A stretch of DNA of 64,000 nucleotides. It comes from Clostridium estertheticum (GTDB lineage: Bacteria > Bacillota > Clostridia > Clostridiales > Clostridiaceae). The notes beneath the pieces were generated by a model. That model did not search any database. It worked only from the letters and a program-made list of their open reading frames with translations, and had not been told where the DNA came from. This document shows, piece after piece, positions 43,674 to 52,975 of the stretch; positions within the stretch are counted from its first letter, which is position 1; each line of letters opens with the position of its first letter. The stretch lies in contig NZ_CP086239.1 of assembly GCF_026650985.1 (NCBI RefSeq), positions 3,348,001-3,412,000 of the forward strand, written 5' to 3'. The translations under genes were made by a program, and so were the position numbers.

Positions 43674-45512
43674 CTACCCTTTTATTATATATGGCACTGT
43701 AAGAACTGCCACATTTCTATTTTTATATAATTGACTCTTTATAAAATACCCTGTCTGGTTATGAAGCAAATTATGCCACCATTTAGTAATAACAAATTGT
43801 GTTAGCACTACAGTCACTGTTTCTCCATGTTTTGAAGAACGCTCTTCTGATTGTATAAAATTCATTAATGGTTCCATTACATCCCTATATGAAGAGTGTT
43901 CTATTATTAATGGAATTCCAGGATTATACTCTTTCCACTTTCTTTTTAATTTTTGAGTAATTTCCGGATCAGTTGATACATGAAACGCAACCACATTTTG
44001 TGATAAACATCTAGCACAGTTTAATGCTTTTAGGAATGATTTATTTAATGTACCTAAAAGTATTATTACATGCTGATCATTATTTGTTACTGCCCCCACT
44101 TTGGGTCTTAGGTCATTTGTTAATCTTATTTGCTCCACTACATGAGTATAATGTTCCTTAATCTTTAGCATAAAATAGACAAGCATCGGTATAATAATAC
44201 AAACGATCCAAGCTCCATCCATAAACTTTGTGATACCTATAAGTATTACTGTAATAAAAGTTACAATAGCACCGAATCCATTTACGGCTGCCTTAAATCT
44301 CCAACCAACTGTTTTATCTTTTTTCCACTTTAAGAACATTCCAACCTGAGAAAGTGTAAAAGATATAAATACACCAACAGCATATAATGGTAAAAGTGCA
44401 TGAGTATCACCTTTAAACACAATAATTAATATAGCAGAAGCTACAGCTAGTACTATTATTCCATTTGAAAAACTTAATCTTTTTCCTCTTTGAGAAAATT
44501 GCCTTGGAACAAATCCATCATTTCCCATTAAAGAAAGTAATAGTGGCAGACCTGCATAAGATGTATTAGCAGCCATTATTAAAATAATTGCAGTGGTGAC
44601 TTGTATAACATAAAACATAATACCTTTTCCAAAAACCTGCTGTGTAATTTGAGCAAGCACTGTCATGTGCTCAACGGGTACTGCATGATAAATTGTTGCT
44701 AAGAAAGATAATCCTACAAAAATAAAAAATACTAACCCTCCTAGTAAAACTAAAACAATTTTTGCATTTTTTTGTGATGGTTCTTGAAAATTGGGTATAC
44801 CATTACTTACAGCTTCAACTCCCGTTAACCCACTACAACCTGAAGCAAATGCACGAAGAAATAGAAATAATGTAATATCACCTATTTGCCTTGGCATTGG
44901 AAATAACGAATGTGGTGAATAACCAAAAACATAATGTCTAACAAGACCAGTAACAATGAGCACTACGCAAGAGCCTATGAATATATATGTTGGAACTCCG
45001 AAAAGTTTAGATGATTCCTTCGTTCCTCTTAAATTCCCTATTGTTATAATTAATAACATTACAAGAGCTATAACTACTTTGTATTTATACAAAAATGGCA
45101 TAGCTGATGTTATCGCGGCAGTTCCGGCGCTTATGCTAACAGCAACTGTAAGTACGTAACCTATAGTAAGTGCTGCTCCGGCCGTAAGCCCTGGGGTTAC
45201 TCCGAGGTTATCCTTTGCCACTATATATGATCCTCCACCAGATGGGTAGCTATCAATAGTCTGCATGTATGAAAAAACGAGTATGAGTAATAGCAAAACA
45301 ATACACAATGCAGCATAAAACATATATTTATATGCCATAAAACCTATAACTCCAATTAGCACAATTAAAATTTCCTCACCTGCATATGCAACGGAGGAAA
45401 CTGCATCACTGGATAATATAGGTAGTCCCCATAAAACGTTTAATTTTTCTCCTTCTAATTCTTCTGTTTTTAATGTCTTGCCTATTAATAGTTCTCTTAT
45501 CTTTGAAAACAT
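43674..45512 (-). CDS. APC-superfamily permease, KimA-type potassium importer
   Basis: A 612-residue protein: about 12 membrane helices plus a C-terminal cytosolic domain of about 150 residues. It resembles Bacillus KimA (YdaO): LLSSDAVSSVAYAGEEILIVL, DSYPSGGGSYIVAKDNLG, ASGCSGLTGVEAVSNGIP, LYAVGVFISFTLSQVGM, and in the tail VVAFHVSTDPE, HSSYRDVMEPL and TKWWHNLLHNQTG. KimA is a high-affinity K+/H+ symporter inhibited by c-di-AMP. I did not find a c-di-AMP riboswitch in the 298-base gap upstream. An amino acid substrate is the alternative. Confidence 0.72.
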   Translation of the reverse strand: MFSKIRELLIGKTLKTEELEGEKLNVLWGLPILSSDAVSSVAYAGEEILIVLIGVIGFMAYKYMFYAALCIVLLLLILVFSYMQTIDSYPSGGGSYIVAKDNLGVTPGLTAGAALTIGYVLTVAVSISAGTAAITSAMPFLYKYKVVIALVMLLIITIGNLRGTKESSKLFGVPTYIFIGSCVVLIVTGLVRHYVFGYSPHSLFPMPRQIGDITLFLFLRAFASGCSGLTGVEAVSNGIPNFQEPSQKNAKIVLVLLGGLVFFIFVGLSFLATIYHAVPVEHMTVLAQITQQVFGKGIMFYVIQVTTAIILIMAANTSYAGLPLLLSLMGNDGFVPRQFSQRGKRLSFSNGIIVLAVASAILIIVFKGDTHALLPLYAVGVFISFTLSQVGMFLKWKKDKTVGWRFKAAVNGFGAIVTFITVILIGITKFMDGAWIVCIIIPMLVYFMLKIKEHYTHVVEQIRLTNDLRPKVGAVTNNDQHVIILLGTLNKSFLKALNCARCLSQNVVAFHVSTDPEITQKLKRKWKEYNPGIPLIIEHSSYRDVMEPLMNFIQSEERSSKHGETVTVVLTQFVITKWWHNLLHNQTGYFIKSQLYKNRNVAVLTVPYIIKG

Positions 45513-45740
45513 AAATGCACCTCTATAATCAAATTTATTTATACAATATTTATCTATTATATATTATTAATTCTAACATTTCAAACTATAATTCATCTAT
45601 TTATGACGAAATATAGCCAAATTTATACTTCTAGCGGCAGATAATTAACATTATAATTCAAATAGTCATACATGCTTAATATATATATATTTAAAGTTGC
45701 TTATTAGTCGTTTTCAGGTTGTTTATCTCTAAGTAAATCA

Positions 45741-45783
45741 AAAAGAATAGAATACATGGCTAAGCCCATATATCCTATTCTTA
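45741..45783 (-). terminator. terminator of sulfite reductase gene
   Basis: Stem AAGAATAG with inner ATA and ATGG blocks and loop gcttag; minus-strand T-run follows. The 298-base gap between this gene and kimA otherwise shows only AT-rich DNA. Confidence 0.75.
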
Positions 45784-45810
45784 ATTATCTGTCTAAGTTA
45801 TTTAATTTCT

Positions 45811-47373
45811 TTATACTATATATTTAGTTACTATTTCATTAAACTCATCCATGTTTTGTTCCATCCAAGTAGTGAAGTCTTTGTTTGAATTATCTATGGC
45901 GATTGCAAGTTCAAATAAAAATACTGGCACATCCACTTGTTTAATATCTCCATAAATTTTACTGAGCTTTGTTTTACCTATTCCAAGGTCTCCACCAATA
46001 TGTAACTCAAATACATTTGTAAGTTCATCATGAATCTTTTTCTTTTTACCACGAAATCCAATTGTTCCTATTTCGTGTACGGAGCAAGAATTAGTGCATC
46101 CGGATATATGAACAGAAGGCAATATATCTTTTGTAAAGTTTTTTTCTTTAAAATATCTTAAAATCTCCTTTAAACTACTCTGGCTATCTAATATCCCCAT
46201 TTGACAAGTAGGAACTCCAATGCAGCAAGTTGAGTATTCAAGTGAAGTATTTCCACCCATTTCCTCTGTTAAGTCAAGTAATATTTGTGCTTCTTTACCA
46301 TTCAAATTTCTAATGTATAATCCTTCTGACATAGTTAATCTTATTTCTACATCGTCCATACCTTCTATTTTATCTATTATTAGTTTTAAATACTCTGTTT
46401 TTAATTGTCCTCCCATTGGGTGAACATACACACTATATAATCCATTTTGTTTTTGTGAAATTAGTCTTGGACTTTTTATAGAAATTTCACTACCAGCCTT
46501 ATCATAAACCTTGGTTTCTACCTTGGTTTCTACCTTGATTTTCAAATTGCCTTTAGCCTTAACCTTCTCCAAATAACTATTATAACAATTTATGAATTTC
46601 TCATCGCCCATTCTTTCCTTAATATATCTTATACGAGCTTTTCCTTTATTTACATAGTCGCCTTCATTAATAAAAAGCTCAGTTAATGCTTCAACATGGT
46701 ATAGAATATCCTCAGGATTTATTAATTGACCACTCGAAACAGATAGTCTTGAATTGTTTCCTATTCCACCACCTAAGTATACTTTGAAATATTGTGCGCC
46801 ATCTTCAATAACCGCTAAAAAGCCTAAATCAGTAGCAGTTACGTGTGACTCATCCTTGTCGTTACTTGAAAATGCTACTTTAAATTTTCTTGGAAGCTTA
46901 TATGTGTATATCTTATTTAAAAAATGTTGGCCCACCGCAGTTGCATAAGGTGATATATCAAAAACCTCATTTTTTTCTACCCCAGATAGTGGTGATGCAG
47001 AAACATTTCTAGGATAATTACCACCTGAACCCCTTACGTATAACTCTTTCTTTATACCTTCCTTCATAATATTACAAACTTCATCTATAGTAATTCCATG
47101 TAATTGCATTGCTTGACGAGTAGTTATATGTATATTTTCTACTTTATATCTATTTGCAAAGTCATAAATTTGTTTAAGATCCTTTATATAAGCTATCCCA
47201 GCTGGCATTCTAAATCTTACCATAAAATCCTTGCCATTACGCTCAGCATATACTCCCATACCACCGGAAGCTCCTTTAAAATCCATCTTACTCATTTCAC
47301 CACTTAAAAATTTATTACCAAGTGCTCTAAACCCTTCAATTTCAGAAAGAAGAATCTCATTTAAATTATTCAT
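45811..47373 (-). CDS. nitrite/sulfite reductase family protein (sirohaem, 4Fe-4S)
   Basis: A 520-residue protein with two ferredoxin-like halves and two sirohaem-reductase halves. VRFRMPAGI and THITTRQAMQLHGI type elements are seen at the N-terminus. The 4Fe-4S/sirohaem ligands lie in STCCIGVPTCQMG (near 382) and HISGCTNSCSVHEIGTIGF (near 428). A short KVETKVETKVY repeat sits in a linker near 285. ATG 47373 is preferred because AAAGGA abuts an ATG nine bases earlier. Assimilatory-type sulfite or nitrite reduction with ferredoxin is inferred. A LysR regulator is divergent from it. Confidence 0.85.
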   Translation of the reverse strand: MNNLNEILLSEIEGFRALGNKFLSGEMSKMDFKGASGGMGVYAERNGKDFMVRFRMPAGIAYIKDLKQIYDFANRYKVENIHITTRQAMQLHGITIDEVCNIMKEGIKKELYVRGSGGNYPRNVSASPLSGVEKNEVFDISPYATAVGQHFLNKIYTYKLPRKFKVAFSSNDKDESHVTATDLGFLAVIEDGAQYFKVYLGGGIGNNSRLSVSSGQLINPEDILYHVEALTELFINEGDYVNKGKARIRYIKERMGDEKFINCYNSYLEKVKAKGNLKIKVETKVETKVYDKAGSEISIKSPRLISQKQNGLYSVYVHPMGGQLKTEYLKLIIDKIEGMDDVEIRLTMSEGLYIRNLNGKEAQILLDLTEEMGGNTSLEYSTCCIGVPTCQMGILDSQSSLKEILRYFKEKNFTKDILPSVHISGCTNSCSVHEIGTIGFRGKKKKIHDELTNVFELHIGGDLGIGKTKLSKIYGDIKQVDVPVFLFELAIAIDNSNKDFTTWMEQNMDEFNEIVTKYIV

Positions 47374-47432
47374 TTGTATCATTCCTTTCGTATTGCAACA
47401 TCCATATGACTATAGTATACTTGTTTTTAACC

Positions 47433-47467
47433 AATAAGTATAATACATGTTTTCTATAATACTTATT
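47433..47467. promoter_or_regulatory. inverted repeat between sulfite reductase and lysR
   Basis: AATAAGTAT (47433-47441) and ATACTTATT (47459-47467) form a perfect 9-bp dyad with 17-base spacer, in the divergent promoter region. Such dyads are typical LysR recognition sites. Confidence 0.55.
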
Positions 47468-47495
47468 AGTATTTCTGATAGGTAGGGTGATAATT

Positions 47496-48386
47496 TTGAT
47501 AGAAGAATTGAAAACTTTCATTGCTGTTGTAGACAAAAAAAGCTTCACAAAAGCTGCAATCACTATCAATATATCCCAGCCAAGTGTTAGTTTACACATT
47601 AAACTTCTAGAAAAAAAGTTTAATACAAAATTGATAGAAAGATCAAACAAACAAAGAAATATATTAATTACGCAAACTGGAGAAATATTATACAAAAAGG
47701 CTAAACAAATAATATCCCTAATTGATGACACAAAAGATGAACTTAACAATTATCATAATTCAACCTCAGGAACTTTAAAAATCGGTGCAAGTATGACAAT
47801 AGGTGAATTTTTACTCCCCTCAATACTAGGAGAATTTATTAAAGAGTTTCCAAATATAAAACTAGAAGTTGCTATTGAAAACACCCATAATATTTATGAA
47901 AAGTTTATAAACTATGATATTGATATTGCTTTAATTGAAGGCAGCGTCCCCTCACATAACTATACCTCTAGAAACTTTTATAAAGATACAATGGTTATTG
48001 TAACTCCAAATTCTTTTACCTACAATAAAAATATTGGACTTAAACCTAACTTGTCAAATCAAACTTGGATGCATAGGGAAGAAGGTTCTGGAACTGGTGA
48101 GTATCTAAATATATTTTTAAATACAGAAGGTATATCACCAAAGAATTTTATTATTCTTGGAAGTAATTACGCAATTAAAGAAGCTGTTAAAAATAATTTA
48201 GGTGTAACTTTTATCTCATCTTTAGTAGTTGCTGATGCTGCTACTAACAATGAACTTAAAATTATAGCTACTAAAACAAAATATAATAGGTTTTTTTCTT
48301 ACTTAGTTCATGAGAAAAACTTATCAAAGATTGCAACATTATTTGTTGAGAAACTAGAAAAATTTAGCTGTGGAAATATTAAATAA
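47496..48386 (+). CDS. LysR-family regulator (CysL-like)
   Basis: A 296-residue LysR regulator: N-terminal winged helix (IEELKTFIAVVDKKSFTKAAITINISQPSVSLHIKLLEKKF), then a type-2 periplasmic-binding-like effector domain from about residue 90. Start TTG 47496 is chosen because GGTAGGG lies 8 bases upstream and the family begins MIEELKTF; a GTG at 47487 lies inside that site. Divergently placed with the sulfite reductase gene it likely controls. Confidence 0.9.
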   Translation: MIEELKTFIAVVDKKSFTKAAITINISQPSVSLHIKLLEKKFNTKLIERSNKQRNILITQTGEILYKKAKQIISLIDDTKDELNNYHNSTSGTLKIGASMTIGEFLLPSILGEFIKEFPNIKLEVAIENTHNIYEKFINYDIDIALIEGSVPSHNYTSRNFYKDTMVIVTPNSFTYNKNIGLKPNLSNQTWMHREEGSGTGEYLNIFLNTEGISPKNFIILGSNYAIKEAVKNNLGVTFISSLVVADAATNNELKIIATKTKYNRFFSYLVHEKNLSKIATLFVEKLEKFSCGNIK

Positions 48387-48427
48387 CTAATAAATCTCGA
48401 TTATAGAGATAAAAGGAGCTAACTTAC

Positions 48428-49864
48428 ATGAATAAAACTATAATGCAATTTTTCGAATGGAATTTACCGACTGATGGAGGGCACTGGAACTTTTTAAAAG
48501 ATCACAGTAAGGCGTTAAGTGATGTTGGCATAAATACTCTTTGGCTTCCCCCTGCCTATAAAGGTGCCGGTGGCAGTAATGATACAGGCTATGGTATTTA
48601 CGACTTATACGATCTTGGTGAATTTGACCAAAAGGGAAGCGTGCGAACTAAATATGGTACGAAAGATGAATATATAGATGCAATATATGAGGCTCATAAA
48701 AATAATATTGAGGTATTAGCAGATATAGTTCTTAACCACAAGGGTGGGGCTGATGATACTGAATGGGTAAAGGTAGTTAAGGTAGATCCTAATGACCGGA
48801 ATAATAAGATCTCTGATGAATATGACATAAAGGCGTGGACTAAATTTACCTTTCCCGAACGAAATAATAAATACTCGGACTTTAAATGGAATTGGAAGCA
48901 TTTTGATGGTGTAGATTGGGACGAAAATAAAAAAGAAAGTGCTATATTTGAGTTTATTGGTCTTGGTAAGGCCTGGGATACTGCAGTAGATTCAGAAAAT
49001 GGGAACTATGATTATCTTATGCTTACAGATATAGATGTTAGTTCATCTGTAGTTTATGATGAACTTTTAAAATGGGCATTATGGTATGTTAAAATAGCAC
49101 AACTTGACGGATTTAGATTAGATGCACTAAAACATATAGGATTTGAATTTTTCGCAAAATTGATTAATGACATAAGAAATATTACAAATAAAGAGCTTTT
49201 TACAGTAGGTGAATATTGGGATAATGATGTTAACATTTTGAAAAAGTATGTTGAAAATACCTCCCATATATTTAATGTTTTTGATGTACCACTTCACTAT
49301 AACTTTCTAACAGCAACAAATCAAAAGGAAAACTATGATTTAAGGGGCTTAATGTCAAATACATTAATAAGTTGTTATCCAGAGAATTCAGTGACCTTTG
49401 TGGACAATCACGATACCCAACCTGGACAGTCCCTTGAGTCTTGGATAGACAATTCATTTAAGCTGCAAGCATATACTTTTATTTTAACAAGGAAGGAAGG
49501 TATACCTTGTGTTTTCTTTGGAGATTACTATGGTATGCCAAGTAATTCTATAGCGCCACTAAAAGATGACCTAGATAACTTATTAAAAGCTAGGCGTGAT
49601 TTTGCCTATGGATGGCAACATGATTATTTCGATGATGCACATATTGTGGGATGGACAAGGGAAAAAGGACTCGCTGCCTTAATTTCTAATGTAAATGACG
49701 GTGGTTCTAAAAAAATGTTTGTTGGAGAAAAACTGTCAGATAAATCATTTGTAGATATAACTGGCAATGTTTCTGGAGAAGTTATAATAGACGAGGACGG
49801 CAATGGTGATTTTACTGTTAATGGAAATTCCTATTCAGTTTGGTGCATTATTAAAAAAGATTAA
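48428..49864 (+). CDS. cytoplasmic alpha-amylase (GH13)
   Basis: A 478-residue GH13 enzyme without a signal peptide. Catalytic residues: Asp in DGFRLDALKHIG (near 230), Glu in FTVGEYWDND (near 261), Asp in FVDNHDTQPGQ (near 326). Region I is DIVLNHKGGADDTEW. The start MNKTIMQFFEWNLPTDGGHW and the length are those of AmyS/MalS-type liquefying alpha-amylases. Hydrolyses internal alpha-1,4 bonds of maltodextrin or glycogen inside the cell. AAAAGGAG ribosome site. Confidence 0.93.
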   Translation: MNKTIMQFFEWNLPTDGGHWNFLKDHSKALSDVGINTLWLPPAYKGAGGSNDTGYGIYDLYDLGEFDQKGSVRTKYGTKDEYIDAIYEAHKNNIEVLADIVLNHKGGADDTEWVKVVKVDPNDRNNKISDEYDIKAWTKFTFPERNNKYSDFKWNWKHFDGVDWDENKKESAIFEFIGLGKAWDTAVDSENGNYDYLMLTDIDVSSSVVYDELLKWALWYVKIAQLDGFRLDALKHIGFEFFAKLINDIRNITNKELFTVGEYWDNDVNILKKYVENTSHIFNVFDVPLHYNFLTATNQKENYDLRGLMSNTLISCYPENSVTFVDNHDTQPGQSLESWIDNSFKLQAYTFILTRKEGIPCVFFGDYYGMPSNSIAPLKDDLDNLLKARRDFAYGWQHDYFDDAHIVGWTREKGLAALISNVNDGGSKKMFVGEKLSDKSFVDITGNVSGEVIIDEDGNGDFTVNGNSYSVWCIIKKD

Positions 49865-49886
49865 AGATAATTAATTACCTCAAATA

Positions 49887-49930
49887 AAAAAAGCACTTCC
49901 ATCCACTGCTTTGAATGTAAGTGCTTTGAT
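49887..49930. terminator. bidirectional terminator
   Basis: AAAGCACTT and AAGTGCTTT stems with a 20-base interior, A-run on the left and T on the right; separates convergent amylase and dehydrogenase-like genes. Confidence 0.75.
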
Positions 49931-49937
49931 AATAAAA

Positions 49938-50915
49938 TTATTTTAATACCTCCGTATTAACACAAGCATCAGGATTTTCACCATGTAAAACTTTAATAAT
50001 ATTTTCAGCTGCAACTATTCCCATCTTTGTTCTTGTTTCCATTGTGGCTGAAGAAATACGAGGAACAATTGAAACATTATACATATCTAGAAGTTCTGGT
50101 TCAATATTGGGTTCATGTTCAAATACATCAAGTCCGGCTCCCCATATTTCACCATCTTTTAGGGCTCTAACTAATGCTTTTTCATCAATTACTGGCCCAC
50201 TACATGTATTAACAATAACTGAAGTATTTTTCATAATAGAAAATTCTTTCTCCCCTATATAATGAAAGGTAGAAGGTAAAAGTGGCACGTGTAATGATAC
50301 AAAATCAGCGTCTTTAAGCAAATTTTCTTTATCTACATAAATAGCACCAAGTTCTTTTTCCATTTTATAATTTCTAACTATATCAGTGTATAGTATTTTC
50401 ATATCAAAAGCCTTAGCTTTTTTTGCAAAGTTAAACCCAATTCGCCCTGCTCCTACAAGACCTAATGTCTTGCCGGTAATTTCACGTCCAAGAAACATCA
50501 TAGGATCACAAGACTCATAAGCCCCATTTCTTGTGAATTTATCCGCTGCTACAATCCTTCTAGAAACAACCATTAGCAGTGTCCATGCAAGATCTGCAGT
50601 AGCGTCATCTAATACGCGAGGAGTGTTTGTAATTATTATTCCCTGTTTGGTGGCCGTAGCCATATCAATATTGCTGTAACCCACACCGTAATTAGCGAAA
50701 ATTTTACATTTGTTACCCGCTGACTCAAGTACCTCTTTATCTATATTATCAGTTAAAAGACATAAAACAGCATCCTTACCTTTTACCTTCTCAATAAGCT
50801 CTTCTCTTAATAAGCCTCTATCACAAGGATTTATTTCTACATCAAAATGCTTTCTTAAAAGTTCAGTAGCCTCATCTGGAATTCTTCTTGTTACGTAAAC
50901 CCTTTTTTTATCCAC
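49938..50915 (-). CDS. D-isomer 2-hydroxyacid dehydrogenase-like protein, catalytic residues altered
   Basis: A 325-residue member of the D-2-hydroxyacid dehydrogenase family. NAD loop GLVGAGRIGFNFAKKA is intact (near 152-167), as is FANYGVGYSNID. But the motif that normally reads NTxRGxxxDE reads NTCSGPVIDE, so the substrate-binding Arg is Ser. The PHxxSAT motif reads PRISSAT, so the acid/base His is Arg. The Glu region DVFEHEP is present. Either a pseudoenzyme, an NAD-binding sensor, or a family with different chemistry. GTG start behind GAGGAGGG. Gap of 37 bases to the gene at 50953. Confidence 0.82.
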   Translation of the reverse strand: MDKKRVYVTRRIPDEATELLRKHFDVEINPCDRGLLREELIEKVKGKDAVLCLLTDNIDKEVLESAGNKCKIFANYGVGYSNIDMATATKQGIIITNTPRVLDDATADLAWTLLMVVSRRIVAADKFTRNGAYESCDPMMFLGREITGKTLGLVGAGRIGFNFAKKAKAFDMKILYTDIVRNYKMEKELGAIYVDKENLLKDADFVSLHVPLLPSTFHYIGEKEFSIMKNTSVIVNTCSGPVIDEKALVRALKDGEIWGAGLDVFEHEPNIEPELLDMYNVSIVPRISSATMETRTKMGIVAAENIIKVLHGENPDACVNTEVLK

Positions 50916-50952
50916 AGATTATCCCTCCTCTAAATACTAGACCCATTTCATT

Positions 50953-51663
50953 TTAAAGCTTCTCAAATATAAGTTCATTTTTAATTTTCCCTATTTCTTT
51001 TATAATCTTCATTTTTCTAAAACAATATGTTATTTTTCTCGCCTTATTTTCAGGAATTTTCAATATCTTCGCCAAGTTTTTGTTTGTAAAATTTTCTGGT
51101 AATTCATCTGGTAAAAATATCAAGAAATCCTTATCCTCTTTAAAAGTGATTTTCTCAATTACCTCTAAAAGCTTATGATCCACTATACTTATACCTTTTC
51201 TCCTCCAACTTCCTTTACCATCCGTGCATCTTATCTCTTCTTCTTTAATCATTAAAATTTCCAATATAAAATTATCTGATCCCATTAAATCAGGTATCCT
51301 AATTAATTCATCAAATAGATCAACTAATTTACCCTTTTTAGGTGACTTTCTTCTACTAATTACTATATCAGGTTCTTCTGTAGTTACTATATATTTTTCA
51401 GCAGCTATAGGATGTACAAGCATTACCTTATTATACTTGACCAATTCTCTAAGTTTATTACGAATTGCACTAAAATTTTTTGTTTGTATTTCAATTAATG
51501 AATCTTCTCTCACTAAATCAATTACATATTTATCTAGTTTTACCTCAAACCTATCTCCAGCCTTGACATACCATTGCTTGATAGATGAATGCAAAGACTT
51601 CTCATTTTTTATATTTATTCCATTTTGTTCATAAATTAAAACTGTGTCTCCTACTTGTCCCAT
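50953..51663 (-). CDS. uncharacterised protein, possible nuclease-like fold plus C-terminal winged helix
   Basis: A 236-residue soluble protein I cannot assign. The N-terminal half (NEKSLHSSIKQWYVKAGDRFEVKLDKYVIDLVREDSLIEIQTKNFSAIRNKL, in parts) has a Glu, then Asp in VIDLV, then EIQTK, an order reminiscent of PD-(D/E)XK nucleases. VMLVHPIAAEKYIV is a core strand-loop. The C-terminal 60 residues (NKNLAKILKIPENKARKITYCFRKM) look like a winged helix. Possibly an operon with the dehydrogenase-like gene (37-base gap). Function unknown. Confidence 0.6.
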   Translation of the reverse strand: MGQVGDTVLIYEQNGINIKNEKSLHSSIKQWYVKAGDRFEVKLDKYVIDLVREDSLIEIQTKNFSAIRNKLRELVKYNKVMLVHPIAAEKYIVTTEEPDIVISRRKSPKKGKLVDLFDELIRIPDLMGSDNFILEILMIKEEEIRCTDGKGSWRRKGISIVDHKLLEVIEKITFKEDKDFLIFLPDELPENFTNKNLAKILKIPENKARKITYCFRKMKIIKEIGKIKNELIFEKL

Positions 51664-51909
51664 TTTTTCTCCTACCTCTATAATAAACCTCTAAATTTTT
51701 GCTTAAATTAAGTAATCTAACTCTTATAATTATATATTAATTATAACAGAATTGTTATATAAATAAAATTGAAACTGTAAAATAAAGTATGTGAATAATA
51801 ATTTCATTAGCACATATAACAGGGTAATATGCTAATAATCTATAAAGAGACGCCTAATTGTGTATCAAAACATAATATAAAATAATATACTACTAAAAGG
51901 TGATGAAAT

Positions 51910-52401
51910 ATGAAAATTGTGATATTATCTGATACGCATGCAAAAAAACATAATGATAAACTTTTCAAATTAATAGACAATTTATTTAAAGAAGCTGATA
52001 TGATAATTCATGCAGGTGATTATATTTCACCAAGCGTTGTCTCAAAATTAAAAGAGCATGAGAATTTCGTTGGAGTATGGGGAAATAATGATAAACATTA
52101 TATCAGAGGTATATTAAATGAAAAAGAAATATTATCCATAGAAGGGTATAGAATTGGTCTGTATCATGGTCATGGCACCAGCAAGAATACACTAACCACA
52201 GCATATGATAAATTTATTAATGATAAGGTAGATATAATAATCTTTGGGCACACTCATCAACCACTTATATTAACTAAAAATAAAGTGCTTATGATTAATC
52301 CCGGTTCACCCTCCTGCAAAAGACGTGAGCCATGGTATTCTTATGTTGTTTTAGAAATTGAAAATAAAAAAATAGATGTCCACTTAAAATTTTTTAGCTG
52401 A
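51910..52401 (+). CDS. YfcE-family metallophosphoesterase
   Basis: A 163-residue cytosolic phosphodiesterase: SDTHAKKHND, IHAGDYI, WGNNDKHY, LYHGHG, FGHTHQP and NPGSPS are the metal-binding and catalytic motifs in order. Length matches YfcE/MJ0936 proteins acting on bis-pNPP-like phosphodiesters; the natural substrate is unknown. Single gene with a bidirectional terminator downstream. Confidence 0.93.
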   Translation: MKIVILSDTHAKKHNDKLFKLIDNLFKEADMIIHAGDYISPSVVSKLKEHENFVGVWGNNDKHYIRGILNEKEILSIEGYRIGLYHGHGTSKNTLTTAYDKFINDKVDIIIFGHTHQPLILTKNKVLMINPGSPSCKRREPWYSYVVLEIENKKIDVHLKFFS

Positions 52402-52430
52402 TATTATAAGTTCTACAACTTTCAATTTTA

Positions 52431-52467
52431 AAAAAGTCCTACCATACTTATAATGGTAGGACTTTTT
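52431..52467. terminator. bidirectional terminator
   Basis: A perfect 15-bp stem (AAAAAGTCCTACCAT) with a 7-base loop and T-runs on both strands, between yfcE and the orphan copZ-like gene. Confidence 0.9.
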
Positions 52468-52470
52468 ATG

Positions 52471-52683
52471 TTAATATTCTTCAACTTCAGTAACTTCATA
52501 TCCTGCTTCTTCAATAGCTTCTGAGATATCATTATCTGTTGTTTCATCTTCAAATTCTGCCATCGCAAATTTTTCTTCTAAATCAACTTTTACTTTAGTA
52601 GCACCAATGTCTAGTAATGCTTCCTTTACATGACTTACACAATGTGAACAACTCATTCCATCAATATATATTTTTTTCTTCAT
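52471..52683 (-). CDS. HMA-domain copper chaperone-like protein (orphan)
   Basis: A 70-residue CopZ paralogue with GMSCSHC metal loop and an acidic surface (DLEEKFAMAEFEDETTDND). It resembles the operon copZ at 33715-33927 but has no ATPase or repressor next to it and no CsoR box before it. Ribosome site GAAAGGAG. Probably a second Cu(I) carrier with other partners. Confidence 0.87.
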   Translation of the reverse strand: MKKKIYIDGMSCSHCVSHVKEALLDIGATKVKVDLEEKFAMAEFEDETTDNDISEAIEEAGYEVTEVEEY

Positions 52684-52703
52684 TTAAAATTCTCCTTTCA
52701 ATG

Positions 52704-52744
52704 TTTAATTTATATACTTAAATTTAAATTTATATATTTAAATT
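52704..52744. repeat. AT-only tandem repeat
   Basis: Two adjacent units of about 20 bases (TTTAATTTATATACTTAAAT and TTAAATTTATATATTTAAAT) lie upstream of the orphan chaperone. The rest of the 292-base gap up to hydF shows no recognisable element. Confidence 0.4.
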
Positions 52745-52975
52745 TATAATTATATCCTCACTAAGTTAACTTAATTTCATATTAGTCCCTTAAATACCAT
52801 TTGTCTATATGTATTTAATAAAACTCATATTGAACTAGTAATATATGCTTTTATGTTTCGTTTTACTTATTTTGTAATTTCAAACAAATTGTAGCATACT
52901 AAGTGTCACTATTCAAGTTTTTACATACTTTATTTATTTTATTATTAGTATTCAAAACCTATATCAAATAAATTT

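Noticed and set aside
45513-45810. Possible c-di-AMP (ydaO-type) riboswitch before the KimA-type gene
   Set aside because: The conserved aptamer elements could not be found in the 298-base leader.
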